Assembly (NCBI GenBank): GCA_011033025.1
Contig: WFMF01000235.1
Coordinates: 62,001-126,000, forward strand
Length of the DNA: 64,000 nt
Source of the DNA: Beroe forskalii
Lineage: Eukaryota > Ctenophora > Nuda > Beroida > Beroidae
Reading direction: 5' to 3'
This document shows, piece by piece, positions 1 to 13,500 of this stretch. The position numbers and the translations under genes are program-made. Below the pieces are notes generated by a model. The model ran no database searches and had not been told where the DNA came from. It saw only the letters and a program-made list of their open reading frames with translations. The stretch's first letter is position 1; the number at the start of each line of letters is the position of its first letter.

Positions 1-1595
1 ATGAGAACCTTGCCTCCCGTCTGGTGATGGAACAGGAGTGTCTGCCCTCCAAGCGGTGGAGCTCCCCCGAAATTCCCACTTGCTCCCTAAAGGAGTGCCC
101 TGAACTCCCCCAGATTCACGAGGAATGCTCCTTTGGGAACAACACACATCGCACTTGTGGTAGGAACGAGATTTACGGTACTTACTAATTAGAATATTGA
201 ATTTACAAATAAACTACGAGTATTTAACTCTTCAAAATTTACAATTAAAACGGATGGCTGGGCTCTAGGTATCTACAAAGCCCACGCAAAGCGCGCGCTA
301 TTCCCTAAAATCTGCTATTAAACTTCCCACTTTCTATTTTCCTGGCTAAACTTCGCGCATTACTTATTATTGTTACATCTAAAAAACTCTGTCAGGCACG
401 ATGCGGCACTTGGAGTGTAACGAGTGTTACTACACGGACAAGTGTGCAGATAACAACCCCAAGGACAGGACAATGGTGTGTAACACTCACAAAGAGTGGG
501 AATGGAGGACCACCCAGCCGCAAGTCAGGTATAGCGACATTTCGTAGAAATCTGAGGTATTAGATCGACAAACTTAGCGGGATTTAAATTTTAAGATATT
601 TACAAGGCCCTCTGACACACAGGATTAAGAACTTATAAAGGATCATATTTTGGTTTGACTCAAACCCTATCCTTCACAGGACTCTAATTGACTGACACTC
701 TCCTCTTAGTGCAGGATTATAACTGACGCACCCTCGCAGGATTAAAACGTGCACCCCTCCCCCGGAAGTTCCTCATGCCTCCTTCGTTACTGACGGAGAG
801 GGTTTCACCTGCGGACGGGTCGTGAAGTACGAGTGTGACGAATGTTACGAGTTCGTGGCGGAGCGAGAGTGCGACTGTGCGGTGGTCACGTGTGTAGGAG
901 GAGGAGTAGGAGGAGGAGGGGATTGTACGATGGGAACCTGGGAGGGTAAATTCCCGGAGTGCACCCTTAAAACGTGTCCCAAACTGGACATTCCACGGAA
1001 TTCTCGGGTGGTTGCTAACAACAACAGTTGCTTAGCAACCTTCCAAGTGGAGTGCGAGTCTGGTTACGAGTTGGTGGCAGGAGATCCAATAAGGACATGT
1101 CAGACAAACCAGGAATGGAGTGGTTCGGCACCGGAGTGTCGGATCAGGAACTGCACTCAGCTGGAGGCGCCGGAGAATGGATCAGTATCTACCATGGATA
1201 GGCACTACGGAACTGTAGTGACGTTTAATTGTGACAGTTGCTTCGAGTTCCCGGACTCCATGACGGATCCTGAGGTGTTGCTGAAAAACTCTTCTTACCC
1301 GAGGTAAAGGGACCGAAGTGTTGCCAGATCTTATCCTTATTTAAATAAGTAAAATGATTTATTGATGCATGAAACAAATAACTTACTTATTCACTTGGTA
1401 ACATGGTATGTTAGTTACCATGGTAACCCCTGTACAGGTACCACATTCTGGCATGTGAAGCGCATGGGAACTGGAACGGCAGTGAGCCAGTATGTCAGAG
1501 GAAGTACTGTGGTAAACCCCCGATCCCTGGTAATGCTGATATAGCGGCCATGGACTTCTATTGTGGGGACGATGTGGCTTACACCTGCAATACAG
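1..1595 (+). CDS. Gene 1 exons 1-4: CCP modules
   Basis: Four exons (to 159; 396-528; 740-1303; 1438-1595) encode about five CCP modules. Exon 3 alone holds two and a half. Extra-cysteine modules are visible: 'GFTCGRVVKYECDECYEF' pairs an added Cys before the third strand with CxxCY where a normal sushi has GY. A glycine-rich loop (VGGGVGGGGD) interrupts one module. A conventional module (ECESGYELVAGD) follows. Exon 4 ends at 1595 in the codon for NTG; the 15 bases after it copy the start of the exon at 8809 rather than a good donor. Confidence 0.8.
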
Positions 1596-4500
1596 GTTAC
1601 TACCGATCTGTTCATCTTTTACACTTGCAATACAGGTAATAAACTACCATTTCATCTTAGAAGCATCTATTACACCTGCAATACAGGTACACTTTAGTGA
1701 TATGGGTGAAACCGCTCTTCTAAGTTGGAAATTCACCAAAGTAAAAAATGTTTAGCCTATCAAACATTAATTATCAATGATAAAACACTGATGAAAAATT
1801 GAAAATTCGTACACAAGTATAGGTAGCTGGCACAGAAGTGGAAAGAATCGCCACACCGTAAAATAAGGGCCCAGAATATCCAAGTATAAAAGTAGCGTAG
1901 CGCAAGATCCAGTACTAATATAGCACGGTACGAAGAAACAAAATACAGAGGTTAGCTACATTACTCTTTAGTGAATGGTGACCACCTCATATAAAAGTTG
2001 AAAGTAAAGAGCTTTGTAAATGTAACTCGTAGTTGGCGCTTCTCACATGGTGACACAAACACACAAAAGATCGTAAGATTGAGTTGTAACTAGCTCTTCT
2101 AAAATTGATGGGCTGACAGCAGCCATACCATAAACCATTGCTCATTATACCTTATTGAGGTCTTAGAGAATTGGAAGGTTCGTATAATCACATTTCAACA
2201 TTATAAACCCTGATAATGACGTCATCAAGATAAGCAGCTCACAATCCATCAACTCATCAAGCGGAACAGCTTCCTCTAAATCAAGATTTAAATATCTTTC
2301 AGGTGCTTTTATGGGGACCATTAAACTGTAAGAACTAAACCTGCGACTATGAAACGTAAAATAAAGGAAGACTTTATCAAATCTATTAATAACGCCCATT
2401 ATTGCGCGAAATGGATGATTAGAACTTTTTACTTTTTGAAGTCCATAATAGGATTAATAGCCGCTCCAGGACTCTTACCAGGATCTCATCAAGTCTAACA
2501 TTTGAAGAATAATCAAAATTAAAAAGAAATTTACTTCACAGAACTTCTGCTTGTCACTGGACTATAATGAAGGTCTAATACAGGTCTTATGCCGGACTTA
2601 TTCGTCTTTGCCTTTGTACAGAACTTGGAAATTTATTCTACAACCCAAGGTTGGAATAATAGAATTATAAAATGAGAAATCACGTGATTTCTCATTTTAT
2701 ATTTATAGTTCTGGTAAAACCATTAATAAACTGCAACTCTGTAAGAACTAAACCTGCGACTAAGAAACGTAAAATCAAGGAAATTAATAACTCTAGAACG
2801 CCCATTAGGAAGCAAGTTAAAACCTTTAAAACCTTTAAAATCAGGAGGTTTCGAAAATCATGTGATTGTCGTCGTCAGCTCAAAATGGAAGGTGAGCTTT
2901 ACCAAAAGTATGGATCTGGTAAAACTGGATGATTACCACTTATCACCTCCAGGGTACTTCCAATCTGGTGGAGACAATGTCAGACATTGCGGCGATGACT
3001 CTAAGTGGGACGGAGAGGACTTTAGCTGCAGTGTCAAAACGTGCGAAAAGCCCAAGGTTTGCTGTTTATCAGTTTATCATGGAAGATATACTTTCATAAA
3101 AGATCGAGAGACTGTCCATTTTTAATCAATCATCATAAGAATGATGATCTCTCATGCTGTCAACTAGAATATTCATAATTGGTTGCCGAGTTGATCATAA
3201 TATTTGACTAAAATAAAGGCGCAACGGAAACATACTTGTACTTATTTGATACTTAATTTAACAACTTATTTGCTATTTATGCTTCCTTCTTTTGTAAAAG
3301 ATTGTGTGAAACATTTCCTTCACGTCATGGTGATTGGTGTGTTTCCTTGCCCCCTTGATAAGCTAATATAAGCAAATAATCAATGACACTAATTCAGGAA
3401 ATAAGTAACGGTGACTTGATAAGCTAAATATAAGCAACTTATCAATGCCACTAATATACCGTATCCAGGAAATTAGTAACGGTGACTTCTCACCGCTGCT
3501 GGATGAGTATGTCTACAAGAGCACAGTGACGTTTGACTGTGACTACTGTCACGAAGCCACTGGGGAGTTGGAAATAACTTGCGAGGACAGGTCAGTCATT
3601 CAGAAAAGCTAGATTTTCTTATTCGATAAACCCTTGGCTTCAAAAATGCTAGAACCTTGTCAAAGTCAGCCATAGTGTAGTCCCATGCTTTGTCATTCTT
3701 CACTTCAAGATGTAAGCTGGTCACAGTAATTCTTCACTCTAAGATTACACCGCCTCAGCTCTGGGAATGATGCTAACAAGTTCGCGTACTGGGACCCAGA
3801 GGAATTACCAGTGTGCTCCAGAATCCAGTGTCCAGCAGTCACGCCAGGACCCAACACTCAGTTGAGGGCTTTAAAAAAGAGACTGGGAGACAACGACTGT
3901 AGCCAGATCAGTCGTTTAATAACAACACGTAGTCACTTGTCAGGTGAGTTGCTTAGCAACAGCAAGCCAGGTCAGTTGCTTAGCAACAGGTAGCCAGGTC
4001 AGTTGCTTAGAAACAGGTAGCCAGTTCAGTTGCTTAGCAACAGGTAGCCAGGTCAGTTGCTTAGCAACATGTAGCCAGGTCAGTTGCTTAGCAACAACTA
4101 GCCAGTTCAGTTGCTTAGCAACAACTAGCCAGTTCAGTTGCTTAGCAACAGCAAACCAGGTCAGTTGCTTAGCAACAGGTAGCCAGGTCAGTTACTTAGC
4201 AACAGGGAGACAGGTCAGTTGCTTAGCAACAGCTAACCAGGTCAGTTGCTTAGCAACAGGTAGCCAGGTCAGTTACTTAGCAACAGGGAGACAGGTCAGT
4301 TGCTTAGCAACAACTAGCCAGTAGCCAGGTCAGTTGCTTAACAACAGCTAACCAGGTCAGTTGCTTAGCAACAGCTAACCAAGTCAGTTGCTTAGCAACA
4401 ACTAGCCAGTTCAGTTGCTTAGCAACAACTAGCCAGTTCAGTTGCTTAGCAACAGCTAGCCAGGTCAGTTGCTTAACAACAGCTAACCAGGTCAGTTGCT

Positions 4501-7500
4501 TAGCAACAGGTAGCCAGGCCAGTTGCTTAGCAACAGCTTACCAGGTCAGGTCAGTTGCTCAGCAACAGGTTTCCAGGTCAGTTGCTTAGCAACAGCTTAA
4601 CAGGTTTCCAGGTCAGTTGCTCAGCAACATGTAGCCAGTTCAGTTGCTTAGTAACAGGTAGCCAGGTCAGTTGCTTAGCAACAGCTAAGCAGGTCAGTTG
4701 CTTAACAACAGCAGCTTACCAGGTCAGGTCAGTTGCTTAGCAACAACTAGCTTGTTCAGTTGCTTAGCAACAGCTAGCCAGTTCAGTTGCTTAGCAACAG
4801 CTAGCCAGGTCAGTTGCTTAGCAACAGGTAGCCAGGTCAGTTGCTTAGCAACAGCTAGCCAGGTCAGTTGCTTAGCAACAGCTAACCAGGTCAGTTGCTT
4901 AGCAACAGGTAGCCATGCCAGTTAAACTAAACCTACTTAAACATAATCTACTAACCATTGTTTGATCTATTGCAGATCGTGGTGGCGACCTGTAAGTCAG
5001 GGTACCACATCCGGGGACCTCAGAAGAGCATCTTCTGTCAAAGCAGAGGCGAGTGGTCTGCAGAGGTGGGTTTCAGAATATGTTTTACTGCAATCCAAGA
5101 GTTGACTATATCAAATGTAATGGAAATAAATTGAGTTGTAAACTGTGCCGAATTAAAAAATATTTAATTACGGATGACAGACTAGGCTGAAGAAACTGGA
5201 TGCAAACGGATCCAAACCCCCTTATATCTGGTCCAGGGAGTAAAAAATGGTTAAATGCTCATAACTACACGTGACATTACTTTGCAATAACCACTCTCCT
5301 AGGTGCCCCAATGTGAGAGGAGGTGTTGCCCGGTGATACACTCCTTAGAGAATGGTGAGGTGGAGGAGTTGAGTGAGGCCCAGTGTTACGGGGACACGCT
5401 CAAACTTACCTGCGACATGTGAGACTTCTTGTAACACGACCATGTTGCATCCTCATTTGAGATTTCTTGTCAACAAACTAGAGTTATTGGAGAATTCGTT
5501 AACTTGTGCCTTATTAAAACTTAAAAAGATTATTAAGGGGTTTCGTCTTGAACTTCTTTTTGCGGTCTGGCATTGCCATTTTGACTTAGTCAGTTGTGTA
5601 AAGAAATTACTTGTAAATGTTATCTCCATTCCTCTCCACAGGTGCTATGAGATGTAAATGTTATCTCAATTCCTCTCCACATGTGCTATGAGATGGTGGT
5701 AGGTCAGAACTTGGTGGTGCCCCACGCCATCCACACCTGCAGTTCAGACGGTCTCTGGGCAGAGGAGTTGCCCTATTGCAGGCGGATAAAGTGCCCACAC
5801 ATTCGCTTCCTCAAAGGCAACTACACCGACTCTAGCTACTCGGGATACTGTGGAACTACCAGGACTTTCCAGTGTTATTCAGGTTACTCTCTGAAGCAGA
5901 AAGTTGGCATCAGCTGAAATTTCAAGATAAGCCGCTAAATAATAATCCAATAATGTGACATCTGGTTCAGCTTGGTGGCATCAATAGTAAATGCAGCATG
6001 TACCGTCACAACAAATCAATACTTTCTCTAAAAGTCTCTCCCTTTGAAGCTATGAGAGCTGAACTCGGCTGAGCTGCGTGAAGGCAATGTACTGTTACAT
6101 AACCCATTAAAACCGTTACACCAGTGTTATTCAGGTTACTCTCTGAAGGGGAGCCCCACCCTCCACTGCCAAGAGAACGGGCAATGGTCAGCTCCTGCCC
6201 CCGAGTGTGAACCCAACTCCTGCTCCACCCTGGGACTGGACATAGAGAACGGGCAGTACATCTCAGAGAGCATGGGCGTGGTGATCCCTACTGCTGATAC
6301 TCCTACTGCCGACACTCCTACTGCCGACACTCCTACTGCCGACTTGCCTCTTGAGGGGGATGTTAGCGAGTATCTGCCTCTGTGGACTCTGGTGTACTTT
6401 GAGTGTGACGAAGGATACGAACTACATGGTAAGTATAGGGCTTGACATGGTTTTGTGATCAATGTGCTGAGATAAATGTTATGAGATAACTAAATAGAAG
6501 GTAGATAAGAGGTTGATTAGCATGATTGATTGAAACCCACGCTGGGGTACCACTAAGGGCTTTGAAAGAAATACAATAGTACCATAATAAATATAAAATC
6601 CCTATCTAGGGCACTCCACGATGTGAATGAAATCAAATTTGATACGTCATCACAAATAAAACAAGAAATCATATCAGCAGTTCATGTTGCGAGATCAATC
6701 AAGACCTGTGTGCGCGATAAACGGCTGATGAGCCCAATAGTACTCTATGACGCATCAGCAATCGAAAACACTCCTTGTCAAAAAACATCATGCACTCATG
6801 GGTTCACAGTTAAGCTGCCGTTTTCTCGACGCTGTTAACGGTCCCATTGCGGATGAAGTGTCTCTTGTTAGGTTCTTCAGTTTTTCTCCGTTTGAGATCC
6901 ACCACTAGAGTCCTATGCTCAGCCCTCTGCTCGTACGACCGGTCCGGAGACAGGAACACAGTCTTATACTGAGCAGTCTCTCCCGAGACGGCGAGACTTT
7001 CGATAGAATTTGGGGAAACAGTCAAGGAGCTGGATAAGGTGATCTTCACAGGTCGTGGTTTGCCATCTTTAGCTTTCCCCACCCTGCACACTTCCATCTC
7101 GGTTTCTCCAATCTTCTCCATGACATCACCCACCTTCTTCAAGAGGTCCTCACTTTCTCCTTCAGAAGTCCGAAAACCATGATGTTCCTGCTTCTATCCT
7201 CCTCTTCCACCACTTTCTTCACGACTGATACGATGTTGGTTGGCGTGACAGGTGTCATCTGCTGCTGTCCCGACTTCACGACGGAGCTGTACGTCTTGAA
7301 TTCCTCCTTCACGGTCTCTTAGACTGACGTCTTCACACTGGTTGTCACTGCACGTAACTGTTCCTCCTTAGAATCAAGTAGCTGCTTCTGAAGCTGAACT
7401 ACAGCGGTTTCCTGGGGTCAGAAGTTTCTGCTGCAATGAGAGTCTCGCCACTAGCTTGGCTGAGATGAACAGACGTTTCCATAGACTCTTCAAGCTTTTC

Positions 7501-10500
7501 CTCCAACTCGGCTGACTCCTCAGTCAACCTTCTGACTTCTTCAATCAACTTGGAAATGTGTACCAATGTCTGTGCAGTGCAGAGGCAAGTTCCTCCTTGA
7601 CAGGGGCTTTACACTTGCTGTGGGTGAGATCTTTTACACTGGAACATCCCAACATTTTAAGCGTTGAATCGAGCCATCTTTGTGTTTGTGTCATACTCAT
7701 TGTACAATTCACCACAAAGCAGTGTATTGCTACAAGCTGCTATTAATGCACAATCAGTTGTAGAGATAACAGACGAGCAACGTATGATAAGTGCAAATAT
7801 ATGGATGACAATGTTGGCCAACTTTTGAGGGTACTTGTAGGCGTGCAATAATAAGTATTAGCGCATTCCCAGCCATGCTCTAAGCGTATATAAACTTATG
7901 ATCAGACCAAAAAACCCGATGAAATTTTCAAAGAAATCAAAGTTCAGTCAGAAATCAAAGAACACTGAAATCTTGAAATCCCAATTGAATATTCCAAGAA
8001 TCCCTGAACTCTGAAATCCCTCCCCTGTACTCCTCTAGGTTTTCAAATCCCCTCCAGGTAACAGTTGCCGGGATCTGTCAAATGAGGATAGTACATGGGA
8101 TGGTTCCCCTCAGTGTACCAAAGAGTAATGTCTGTCCCAGGTCTCCTCCCATGGTAACACCAACCTGGACACATCTCAAAGAGGAGGCATAGTGACACAC
8201 CTATAATGTTTTGGGTATTTATATTACCATGTTAACGAACCATGGAAAAGCTACCATGGTAATTTTATTTTTGAAATTCAAGATCTGAAGATAAAGGACG
8301 GGTATGGCTGGCATCGTGGGCTATTTCCGATAGCATCTCTTCATTAATCTGTGGCCGACGTCGGTCGATTTAAATCAATGCTGAGTTGATGATAACGGAA
8401 AAATGTTAATTTAGAGAAATTTAAGGTTGGCTAAAATCAAATTGAATCGAATTTGGGCAAAGCACATTGCGAATTTGGAGGACTGCTCTTGGCGTGAATC
8501 AATGCTTAATTCAACGTTCAGTATGAGTACGATACTCGGTTTTAATTTTCAGATTTAACTTCATAATACAAGAGCAAATTATAACTATCACAACTTGCCC
8601 GGTCCAGCATTATTAAAAGTAACCAACGAATTATGTTAAATTTGCTCCTTCATAAACTTTTTTTGAGCTTATCATTTGATTCTGTATTATCTAGCAGGCC
8701 CAACGGGCATTTCTAGTAGAATTATAAAATGAGAAATCACGTGATTTCTCATTTCATATATTTATAGTTCTGGTAAAACTGGATGATTACCAGTATATTC
8801 ACTGCCAGGTTACTACCGATCTGGTGGAGACTATGTCAGACATTGCGGCGATGATTCTAAGTGGGACGGAGAGGACTTTAGCTGCAGTGTCAAAACGTGC
8901 GAAAAGCCCAAGGTTTGCTTTTTATCAGTTTATCATGCTATCATGGACGATATATTTTCATGAAAGACTGTCCATTTTTAATCAATCATCATACTCTTCA
9001 GTCTCAAATAGACGGGGGAGACGATTGCAGTTTTTTGGATTTTTACTACGGTGGAGGAGTTATTAAACACCCTCCCCGTTAAAAGAAATTTGAAAATTTT
9101 GAAAAATATACAAATAAATCAAAAGAAAATTCATATCTTTTGTTGGAATTTCACAGTTATCAAGCAGAAATCTGAAAGCTTTGACAACAGTTTTTCCCAG
9201 AATCATGCCCTTGTCAGATCTATGTTGATGATGACTTTTATCAGCAAACCATTGAGTCCCGACATTCTCACAGCTTTCTTATTGCGAACCATTCGATACA
9301 AATTCACCCCCCCCCCCCTTTATCTGAAAGCCCCCCTTTTTACGACATTTTTGAAAAACTTGGACAGTTATTACAGCCCCCCGTCTATTTGAGACTGAAG
9401 AGTAAGATGATCTCCCATGCTGTGAACTAGAATAATTGGTTGCCGAGTTGATCATAATATTTGACTATAATAAAGGCGCAACGGACACATACTTGTACTT
9501 ATTTGATACTTAATTTAACAACTTATTCGACTTTAATGTTTCATTCTTCTGTAAAAGATATTGTGAAACATTGCTTTCACGTCATGGTGATTGGTTTGTT
9601 TTCTTGCCCCCTTGATAAGCTAATATAAGCAACTAATCAATGACACTAATTCAGGAAATAAGTAACGGTGACTTCTCACCGTTGCTGGATGATTATGTCT
9701 ACAAGAGCACAGTGACGTTTGACTGTGACTACTGTCACGAAGCCACTGGGGAGTTGGAAATAACTTGCGAGGACAGGTCAGTCATTCAGAATTGATGAAC
9801 CCTTTGCTTCAAAAAATAAACCCTTTGCTTCAAAAATGCAAGAACCTTGTCGTAGCGATCCATAGTGTTATAGTGTAGTCCCATGCTTTGTCAATCGTCA
9901 CTATAATATAATATGATTTTACCGCCTCAGCTCTTTGCACAGGATGAAAGCTGGCATCATTGATTCTCCACTCTAAGCGAATATTATACACCCCTCCCCC
10001 GGGGTCGGGCGTGTAGTCCCTTTTTTGTCATCAATTCTTCACTCTAAGATTACCACCGCCTCAGCTCTGGGAATGATGCTAACAAGTTCGCGTACTGGGA
10101 CCCAGAGGAGTTACCAGTGTGTTCCAGAATCCAGTGTCCAGCAGTCACACCAGGGCCCAACACTCAGTTGAGGGCTTTGAAAAAGAAACTGGGAGACAAC
10201 GACTGTAGCCAGGTCAGTTGCTTAATAACAACACGTAGTCACTTGTCAGGTGAGTTGCTTAGCAACAGGTAGCCAGGTCAGTTTCTTAGCAACAGGTAGC
10301 CAGGTCAGTTGCTTAGCAACAGCTAACCAGGTCAGTTGCTTAGCAACAGGTAGCCTGGTCAGTTGCTTAGCAACAGATCAAGTTAGGTCACTTGCTTGGC
10401 ATCAAATCACTAAATCAGGTCAGTTGTCAACCAAATTCAGAATTCAGCTGAGGACTATAAAACTGAGGCTGGGGACCAGTGACCAGGAAACTAGATCAGT

Positions 10501-13500
10501 TATTCAACAACATGTAGCCAGGTCAGCTTAACATAATCCACCAACCATTGTATTGCAGATCGTGGTGGCGACCTGTGAGGCAGGCTACCACATCCGGGGA
10601 CCCCAGAAGAGCATCTTCTGTCAGAGCAGAGGCGAGTGGTCTGGAGAGGTGCGTTTTCTAGATGTTTTTACCTGGGTCTATAATGTTACAGTTGATTATG
10701 TCAATTGTAATAAAGATTAATTGAGTTGATAAACTGGGCCAAACTACTTAGTACTAAATTACTTATTACAGACTTCTTGCTTGATTATGGTATAGGCCAG
10801 AATGTGGTTGCAAACGTATCACAAACCCTATAAACCTGGTCACATGAAGTAAAACATGGTTAAATGCTTATGACAAAACGCAACATAACCTTCACAATAA
10901 ACGTCTTCTGGCATCACAATAACTCTGCTAGGTGCCTCAATGTGAGACACATCACAATAACTCTGCTAGGTGCCCCAATGTGAGACACATCACAATAACT
11001 CTGCTAGGTTCCCCAATGTGAGAGGAGGTGTTGCCCGGTGATACACTCCTTAGAGAACGGGGAGGTGGAGGAGTTGAGTGATGCTCAGTGTTACGGGGAC
11101 ACGCTCAAACTTACCTGTGACATGTGAGACTTCTTGTAACACAACCATGTTGCATCCTGGTTTTAACTTTCTTGTCATCTCACCAGAATTATTGGAGGAT
11201 TCGTTAACTTGTGCCTTATCAAAACTTAAAAAGATTATTAAGGGGCTTCTTCTTTGACTTCTTTTTGTGGTCTTACATTGCCATTTTGGCTTAGTCAGTT
11301 CTGTAAAGTAATTACTTGTAAATGTTATCTCCATTCCTCCCTACAGGTGCTATGAGATGGTGGTAGGTCAGAACTCGGTAGTGCCCCACTCCATCCACAC
11401 CTGCAGCTCAGACGGTCTCTGGGCTGAGGAGCTGCCCTATTGCAGGCGGATAAAGTGCCCTCATATCCGCTTCCAGAAGGGAAACTACACTGACTCTAGC
11501 TACTCGGGGTACTGTGGAACTACCAGGACTTTCCAGTGTTATTCAGGTAAATCTGAGAAACAGAGAGTTGGAATCAACTGAAATGTTGAAATGAGTCGCC
11601 AAATAATAATCCAATAATGCGACACCTTAAGCTTGGTGGCGTCAATAGCAAATGCAGCATGTACCGTCACAACAAATCAATACTTTCTATAAAAGTCTCT
11701 CCCTTTGAAGCTATGAGAGCTGAACTCGGCTGAGCTGCGTGAAGGCAATGTACTGTTACATAACCCATTAAAACCGTTGTCTCTTCCAGGTTACTCTCTG
11801 AAGGGGAGCCCCACCCTCCACTGCCAGGAGAACGGACAATGGTCAGCCCCTGCCCCCATCTGTGAACCCAACTCCTGCTCCACCCTGGGACTGGACATAG
11901 AGAACGGGCAGTATATCTCAGAAAGCATGGGCATGGTGATCCCTACTGCTGATACTCCAACTACCGACACTCCTACTACTGACACTCCTACTGCCGACTT
12001 GCCTCTTGAGGGGGATGTTAGCGAGTATCTGCCTCTGTGGACTCTGGTGTACTTTGAGTGTGACGAGGGATACGAACTCCATGGTAAGTATAGGGCTTGA
12101 CATGGTTTTGTGATCAATGTGCTGAGATAAATGTTCTGAGATAACTAAATAAAAGGTAGGTAAGAGGTTGATTAGCAATGTTAACTTGTGATCAGACCAA
12201 AAATCAAAGAACACTGAAATCTTGAAATCCCAATTGAATATTCCAAGAATCCCTGAACACTGAAATCCCTCCCCTTTACTCCTCTAGGTTACTGGAAATC
12301 CCCCCTCCAGGTAACAGTTACCGGATCTGTCGTGAGGATAGTACATGGGATGGTTCCCCTCCGAAGTGTACCAAGGAAGTGTGCCCTGTCCCAGAGTCTC
12401 CTCCCCATGGTAACGCAACCTGGACACATCTCAAGGAGGGAGGCATAGTGACTTACACCTGCGCTGAATGTTACAGGTATGTGATGTTACCATGGTAACG
12501 TTACCATGGTAACGTTACCATGGTAACGTTGCCATGGTAACGCTACCTGGACACATCTCAAGGAGGGAGGCATAGTGACTTACACCTGCGCGGAATGTTA
12601 TAGGTACGTGATATTACCATGGTAACGTTACCATGGTTACGTTACCATGGTAAGAATGCCATGGTAACGCAACCTGGACACATCTCAAGGAGGGAGGAAT
12701 AGTGACTAACACCTGCGCGGAATGTTACAGGTATGTGATGTTACCATGTTAACGTTACCATGGTTACGTTACCATGGTAATACTACCATGGTAACGCAAC
12801 CTGGACACATCTCAAGGAGGGAGGCATAGTGACTTACACCTGCGCGGAATGTTACAGGTATGTGATATTACCATGTTAACGTTATCATGGTTACGTTACC
12901 ATGGTAACGTTACCATGGTAACACTACCATGGTAACGCTACCTGGACACATCTCAAGGAGGGAGGCATAGTGACTTACACCTGCGCTGAATGTTACAGGT
13001 ATGTGATGTTACCATGGTAACGATATCATGGTAAAGCTACCATGGTAACGTTGCCATGGTATTATGGTAACGCTACCTGGACACATCTCAAGGAGGGAGG
13101 CATAGTGACTTACACCTGCACGGAATGTTACAGGTATGTGATGTTACCATGGTTACGTTACCATGGTAAAACTACCATGGTAACGCTACCTGGACACATA
13201 TCAAGGAGGGAGGCATAGTGACTTACACCTGCGCGGAATGTTACAGGTATGTGATATTACCATGTTAACGTTACCACTTTACCATGGTAACGCAACCATG
13301 GTAACACTACCATGGTAACGCAACCTGGACACATCTCAAGGAGGGAGGCATAGTGACTTACACCTGCACGGAATGTTACAGGTAGGTGATGTTACCATGT
13401 TAACGTTACACTGGTTACGTTACCATGGTAACGTTGCCATGGTAACGCAACCTGGACACATCTCAAGGAGGGAGGCATAGTGACTTACACCTGCGCGGAA

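Larger units (their letters stand above)
2953..8200 (+). pseudogene. Gene 1 intragenic duplicate, unit 1 (damaged exons 5-12)
   Basis: Exons paralogous to 8809-12476, with identical lengths where measurable: 2953-3056, 3469-3590, 3759-3906, 4976-5065, 5303-5418, 5683-5882, 6135-6428, and a relic from 8058. Damage is visible. The donor after 3906 reads AT instead of GT. The acceptor before 5683 reads AT instead of AG. An upstream acceptor copy (5642) runs into a stop at once. The last exon hits TAA after STWDGSPQCTKE and loses its frame. An ORF1-only LINE sits in the last intron. Some splice-site faults may be assembly artefacts (see findings), but the last-exon stop is independent of them. 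An echo of the exon at 8809 right after exon 4 suggests transcripts may skip this unit. Confidence 0.7.

Noticed and set aside
3944-4925. Protein-coding frames of SCLATGSQV repeats
   Set aside because: They are produced by translating a 27-bp non-coding minisatellite. They stop at random and have no splice support.
9051-9392. Gene of 113 codons in the MITE
   Set aside because: It lies wholly between the terminal repeats of a 409-bp non-autonomous element and has no domain.
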